This document shows positions 1-6,000 of a stretch of 8,560 nucleotides of DNA, in pieces. A program made the position numbers and the translations under genes. The notes under the pieces were generated by a model. It was not told the DNA's origin. It did no database searches and saw nothing but the letters and a program-made list of their open reading frames with translations. The DNA is from Candidatus Omnitrophica bacterium UBA1562 (GTDB lineage: Bacteria > Omnitrophota > Gorgyraeia > Gygaellales > Profunditerraquicolaceae), in contig DCOU01000012.1 of NCBI GenBank assembly GCA_002322525.1, positions 1 through 8,560 of the forward strand, in the 5' to 3' direction. Numbering within the stretch: the stretch's first letter is position 1; each line of letters starts with the position of its first letter.

Positions 1-3000
1 AGCGCCCCGCTTTCTTTTAATGCCGAAATGGCGTCATGAATTTTCGTACTGATAAGGCCTTCTTCTTTCCACTCATCAATAAACCTCTGGACCGCTTCGG
101 GAGCGTATTCTCTTGGGGAGCGATAAGGCCGGATTTCGTTACCGGCGCACAACCTGTCTGCCACAAGCATAATCTGCAGGGACAAATTATTATTCAACAG
201 CGGAGGGCTCTTATTATGGTGGTTACGGATAAGGTCGCTTACTTTTAACGGAATATCAAACATAGCCAGCCGCCTGAGCGCTTCAACTCCTAATGCCGCG
301 TGTTTACCGGCAAATTCTATTTCATCTTTGCGCAGTTTCCTTGCCATTAGCATAAGCACCTCTATCCTGGAGGCATTCTTTCCTAAATCATGCAGGAGCC
401 CGGCAATACGCAAATCAACTTCAGGCTCCTTAAGCGCGCGGCCAAGAATAACCGCGAGTTGAGATACATTATTGACGTGCCTGCGCTGGTAAGCAATGCG
501 TGTAGGGTATAGCCCCAACAGCATCCACTCAGGCAGGCATGGTATGGAGATACGCGGAAGGCCAAATATAATCCAGAGCCCTGAAAGAGCGTAAAAGAAC
601 CGGTATAAAACAGAGCGATTCTCTTCTATAAACCAATCACCATAAAAAACCGGAATATTAACATATCTGCCTTGAGGGTCTGCGGCAATAGTTACGCCGC
701 CCACCAGATTTTTCCGGCGGCTATTAAGGATAGCCGGCCCGATTTGAAAATACTTAAGCCCCAGGCGCCTGATTTCCCTGAGGTGCAGATTGGCGATGGT
801 TGCGGTTAAGATAGTTTTATTAGGATGGGACTTCAGATAAATATCAAAATATAAATCCGGACGGTCTTGTGGATAGCCACGGCCCTTCATCCATCTGCGG
901 TAAGCCAGCCAATCATTCCAGTAATTTTCTTGGGATAATAATTTCTCCCAACGCTTTAGTTGATATTCTCCGGGATTATCCGCCTGTATTCCGGAGGCAT
1001 CTTCTTGTATCTGTTTATCTATGGCCAGATAGAGAAAATCCTGCGGGCCCTGAAATTCCCTGCCGGTTATCCTCTGGAATCCTGCCTGAAAACTTCTGCC
1101 ATCCGGAGTTCGCAGCCATCCCTCAAAGAGGCTGTATTCAGGAAGCCGCGAATACGCTGCCGCCAGCATATAGCGGCGGACATCCTGAGGGAACATCTCT
1201 ATAAATGCCTCCCTAAGCGTGGTAATTGTCTCTCCGGCAATCCCGCTTGCCTTAGCGTCACCTGTCTTGGTATGAGTAATCCACTGGCACCATTTTACTA
1301 AAACAGCCCTGCCGGTTTTGACTCTCAGTAACTTCAGGCGATAAATCCTGACCTTGCCGAATACAAAAGCCAATACTTTTTCCAGCCCAGAGAGCTGCCA
1401 ATAGCTACTGCCTAAAAGAAGTTTGGCGTAATCCGCAGGCAGGCCTTTCTTGCCGCTACCGGATTGAACAGCAACTGTTTGGGTAAAGACCACCGAGATA
1501 ATCTCTCCTTCTACCTCAGAGACCCAGGCCTGCGTAGGCCCGAGCAATGCCAAGGCATCATAAGGAATGGCTAAGTCTTCTATTCCGTTTGCCTTTGAGC
1601 CATTCAAATTACAGATATAGACTTTTTCTCTTTCTTCGCTATCGTGCAACATTATTGCTAATCTGTAAAGGCGAGTTATGCCTTTTGTCCTGGTAATCTT
1701 ATAAGGGAATAAGTCAATTGCCCTGAATTGAGCAGGAAGAGCATTGGTATCCGGCTCTAAATTCGCTACTAAGCCGGCAAATATCTCTGGCGGGATGGAA
1801 TCTTGATCAATAATGGATACTGAAATAATGCCCAGCAATTCATTAATCTGCGGATTTACTGCTTGAGCGCTGGCAAGCCGGTAGAACACCTTTTGGCAAT
1901 CTTGGTACCTGCCAATAAGCCTGAAAGGTATGCCGGTATCCAGCAGGGGCCTGGCTTGTTTTACGGCATCTTCAAGCGCGGCATCAATAATAATCTCTCC
2001 TGAAGGATTGGGGTCAGAATTATTTTCCCTCACTATCATCGGCAAAAGGAGCCCTAAGCCTAACCCTAATCCGATAATCCCCAGCCACGCCGGCGGCGGA
2101 ATATTAAGCAACTGGGAGAGATAGCCGCGGTTCCATACCCCTATTATCTCCATACCAGCCAAGAGCAGGCCGCTGCTAGTAAATTTGTCTTCTCTATCGA
2201 TAGGAGGCTCAACCTTTGCTACTGAAGAGCTCGGGCGTTTCCCTCTCTGCTTTATCATTGCTAATAAGGCGGAAGCACGCCTCCTTTCTGCTAATGACCT
2301 ATTTGGATTATTTGCTATGTGGTTAAGGGCGGTATTTATTGCTCCCATTCTACCTGTATAGCCCAAAGCAATAAGGGCCTCTTTCACGTTTGAGGCCTCA
2401 CTGATTATTTGTTTGGCCCTTTCAAACAATCCTTGCGTTAAAGGAGAACCGTGTCTGATACGTGTCTTAAATGATTGATTGGGGTCATTAGCTATGCGCC
2501 TGACATAAAAACGTTTAAAACTTACAATAGCATTAAGCACTTCCCTAACCCTAACAAGCTCTTTTCTATAGCCCTCTTTGTATCTAAGCATATTACGTAA
2601 TGCAGTATCCATCCCGGGATGGTAACCCGCAAATCCTAATCTTTGCGCTAGTGTATCCGCATCTATATTTTCTTCTCTAGCTCTTTTTATAGCCTGCATT
2701 ATCTCTTTCTTAATAACTACAGTCATACCTTCTATATTTAATCTATGTTGTATGGTTACGGCTTCGGGAAGTTCAGAGTAAGCGCTCCATAGGCCGGGAT
2801 CAGACTCCTGCACATACCATTGAAACGCTAACTCCAGGCCCCTCAGGTTTGAAAAACCTAAATATTTTGCCAAAGTAAGCTTATCGCTAGATAACTTCAT
2901 TGCCTTCCAGGCTTCTGCTCTAAGTGCAGGGGTTAATCCGCCATTTTGCCAAAGACGGTGATGCCATGGAGGCCGGCGGTGCGGATAAGGATGCACTACC

Positions 3001-6000
3001 GGCCTAATAGCAGGAGCCTTACCGTAATATACCCAGTTATTGCTTGGTGCAGATATCGATCTGTCGTTAATTGCTTTAAGCGCTGCTTCTTTGCGATTAT
3101 GTACCCCTAATTTACGGAATATCTTCGCGTTGATCCAGTTAATATTGCTTTCTGAATAATACATTCGCCTTGCTATGTCGGCATTTGTCCAACCCTTAAC
3201 TATGAATGATAAAACCTTTAATTCTTTATCATCCAATAGAGGGGCAACTTGTGACAGGAGCACAACCGGCGGCGCGGCAGGGTCATTTTTAACCCCATCT
3301 CGCCTACCTCTCACCATCATCGGTAACAAGAGCCCCAGCCCTAACCCAATCGCCATCATCTCCAGCCGTGAACCCGGCATAGCTAAGGGCGTGATTAAGA
3401 TTTCTGACATGAGAATCTGTATCATCTGCCAGAGAAGATAAACAAAAGATGCGAAAAGAATCAACCAGATAATACCTATGGCTACTGTCCATTTAACATA
3501 ATACTGAACCATTTCTTTTCCGTCTTCAGGCCTATACCTATAGTTTATAGGCACGCCTCTCTCTGTTCCTTTGCGACTATGTCTTTCGCGCTCAACAGCC
3601 ATACGCATCGTTTTTTCGGGATTACTGCACCATCTATAGAGCCTCGAACAGATAAACAATAAAAACATTGTAACTGCCAACAGAGCTACGCCAGCACAAC
3701 AGGCCAGGATAAAATAACCGAATTCCGCCTGCTGTGTTAATAACAAATAAGGATTGAGGGTATGGCCGAACAAATCTGCAGCTGGAAACGCAACAGCGAA
3801 CATACCAAGCCCAAAGTGAGCTGGCGATGCAACGGACTCTTTTGACGCTGATCTGTTTGCTGTTTTAAGATACCATATCCCTTCCGGCGAGTTTTTCTGG
3901 CCACAGATGCTAAATCCTAATGTCCGCACCCACTCCGAAGCAAAAGGAGGGGTATCTTGCCATAAGCCATCAGAAAGGAAAATTCCCCCCTCTGCAATTG
4001 GACGCAGCATCTCCCGGACAATATCATAAAATTTCGGCTGTTTCTCTACGCTTCTTAATCCTGCGCCTATGGCTGCATACATTAGGTCAAAAGGCCCGTA
4101 TTTTTCTCCAAAGAGCCGCCCAAATTCCTTCACCCCCTCAGGGCTTCTTAAGTCTACGGCCACCACTATAATTTCCGCCTCGGGATATCTTTCTTTCACT
4201 CGTAATGCCGCAAGTTGCCTGCGGATAAAAAATGTTTCCTCTGGATTGACATTAGCCACAATAATCCTTGCGGCGGCCTTACCCATAAAAGATTCAATTC
4301 CCTCTAAAAATGCTATTGCCTCACCGGCGGTCCCTCCATGCAAACACACGGTGAAACGACGGCCTTCCGTAAACTGCGAGGCTTTCCATAAACGCCTTTT
4401 TTGCATGATGACGTATAGGGCAGGAGGAGCAGAAGAATGTTCCGCATACCTTCTTGCGAAAGTAACAGCATTATCTAATGGCAAATACCACCCTGCCTCC
4501 AAGCCCATTTTCTCAAATTGCTCTGCATCTACATTTACTGCCTCTACCGGCGCGGCGGCGGTGGAGACAGAGGGCGGCATGGCAGCGGTATCGCCTAACT
4601 CTAGCCTGTCATGAACATTTCGTATAGGCAACTCTTCTAAATCAATTGATAATTTCCCGCTATTAAGAGATAAACACACTTGACTGACCCTCGTAACCCT
4701 GAGCGGGTTCTGCCTTACTATAAATCTCTCTAACACAATGTAAAATCCTGTATTGCCAAATATTCCTAAGTCTACGTTATAACAAATACCTTCAGTTTGC
4801 ATGTACGAATAAATCTCGCTTTTAAACACTTCTAAGTTCCCATAAGATGCAAATAAATCGCTAATTTCTTCTATTGATTTTTCATCCCATTGTCCTGTAG
4901 TTTTCTCTTGAACAGAATGTCTCCTTATATAATCAATTAACCTTTTTATTACCGATTCCGCGTCTTGCCGCATTAAAATAGTTTGACCAATCTCATTATT
5001 AAACGGTAACTTCTCTAACTCACTAAGAAAAATGGTTATCAGGTCTCTATGCACTTTTTGCCCAGGCCCTACGTAATACAATGCAGTTCTTTCATTTTCT
5101 GGAGTTATGCCGCCTTTTATTAATACACCTCTGGCTTTTTCAATAAAATTGTCACCTGTGGATAGCCTTGTACTAATAGGTGCTGGCGCGGTGGTGGCGG
5201 CCGGCGGCGCGGCGGATCCAGCTGCTGACGCGGCAGTAAATTCATCATGCGGTGCGACGGGCATCTTGCGGTAAAGATGTATTTCTGCCTGAGGATTATA
5301 TGTCTCAGAGGATTCTTCAAATCCAAAAGCACCCATATCCAAATAAAAGTTCCGCCCGGTATACAAAATAAGCCAGGCTTCCGGGTCCATATTTTGGGCG
5401 AGTGTTCCTAACATTTCCTTTATCGCTTTATGGTCAGTAGTCCCAAACCAATAATAGTAGAATAATGTTACTCCTTTCAGATTGCTGGGATTTTTCAACC
5501 AACCCCTAAGGTCTGTATCTATTCTAGAAAGACGCTTCTCTTCATCTAGATCTACCCCTATATGCTTAAGCTCTTCTCCGATACTTGTGGATACCTCTGT
5601 TAATTCCTGGTCTATTTCAATCGAGATTACGCGCTTTGCTCCTAGAGCTAAGGCTACCCTGGCCGGCACATCCGTGCCTCCGCCTAAATCCGCCACCACA
5701 TCATCAGGGCAGAGCCGAGCTAAGATAAAGGCCCGGGTAAGCACATCTACAGGCGTAGGCCGAAAGATTCTATCTTTACGTTCTTTGCTTAATAAAGGAT
5801 AAGACGTCACTCTCCAGGAAACTTCTTCTATTGCATCTAACAACCTACGCTGTTCCTCAGTCAACACCCACTGCCGAGGCCGGCTGTTACGATCATCCAT
5901 GTTTATCGCTCCTATTCCATCATCTGGCGGCGCGGCGGGGTCGGCTGGCAAAGCTAAAGAAGTACCCTCTACTTTCCTAAATACAACGGCTCCGGCTGCT

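Noticed and set aside
201..233. True HD-GYP cyclic-di-GMP phosphodiesterase
   Set aside because: The His-His pair is present, but the E-x-x-D-G-x-G-Y-P part is missing, so only an HD-GYP-like call is justified.
869..1301. Two overlapping plus-strand open frames of about 110 codons
   Set aside because: Both oppose the continuous minus frame and have no recognisable content.
4230..4266. CheR-type chemotaxis methyltransferase from the wording NPEETFFIRR
   Set aside because: In CheR the similar N-x-T-x-F-F-R phrase comes before motif I, whereas here it comes after it, and the rest of the CheR pattern is absent.
4069..4614. Plus-strand open frame of 181 codons
   Set aside because: It lies opposite the third methyltransferase-like domain, which has clear motifs in the minus frame. 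Its translation is low in structure and rich in Ser, Ala and Lys, as expected of an antisense shadow.
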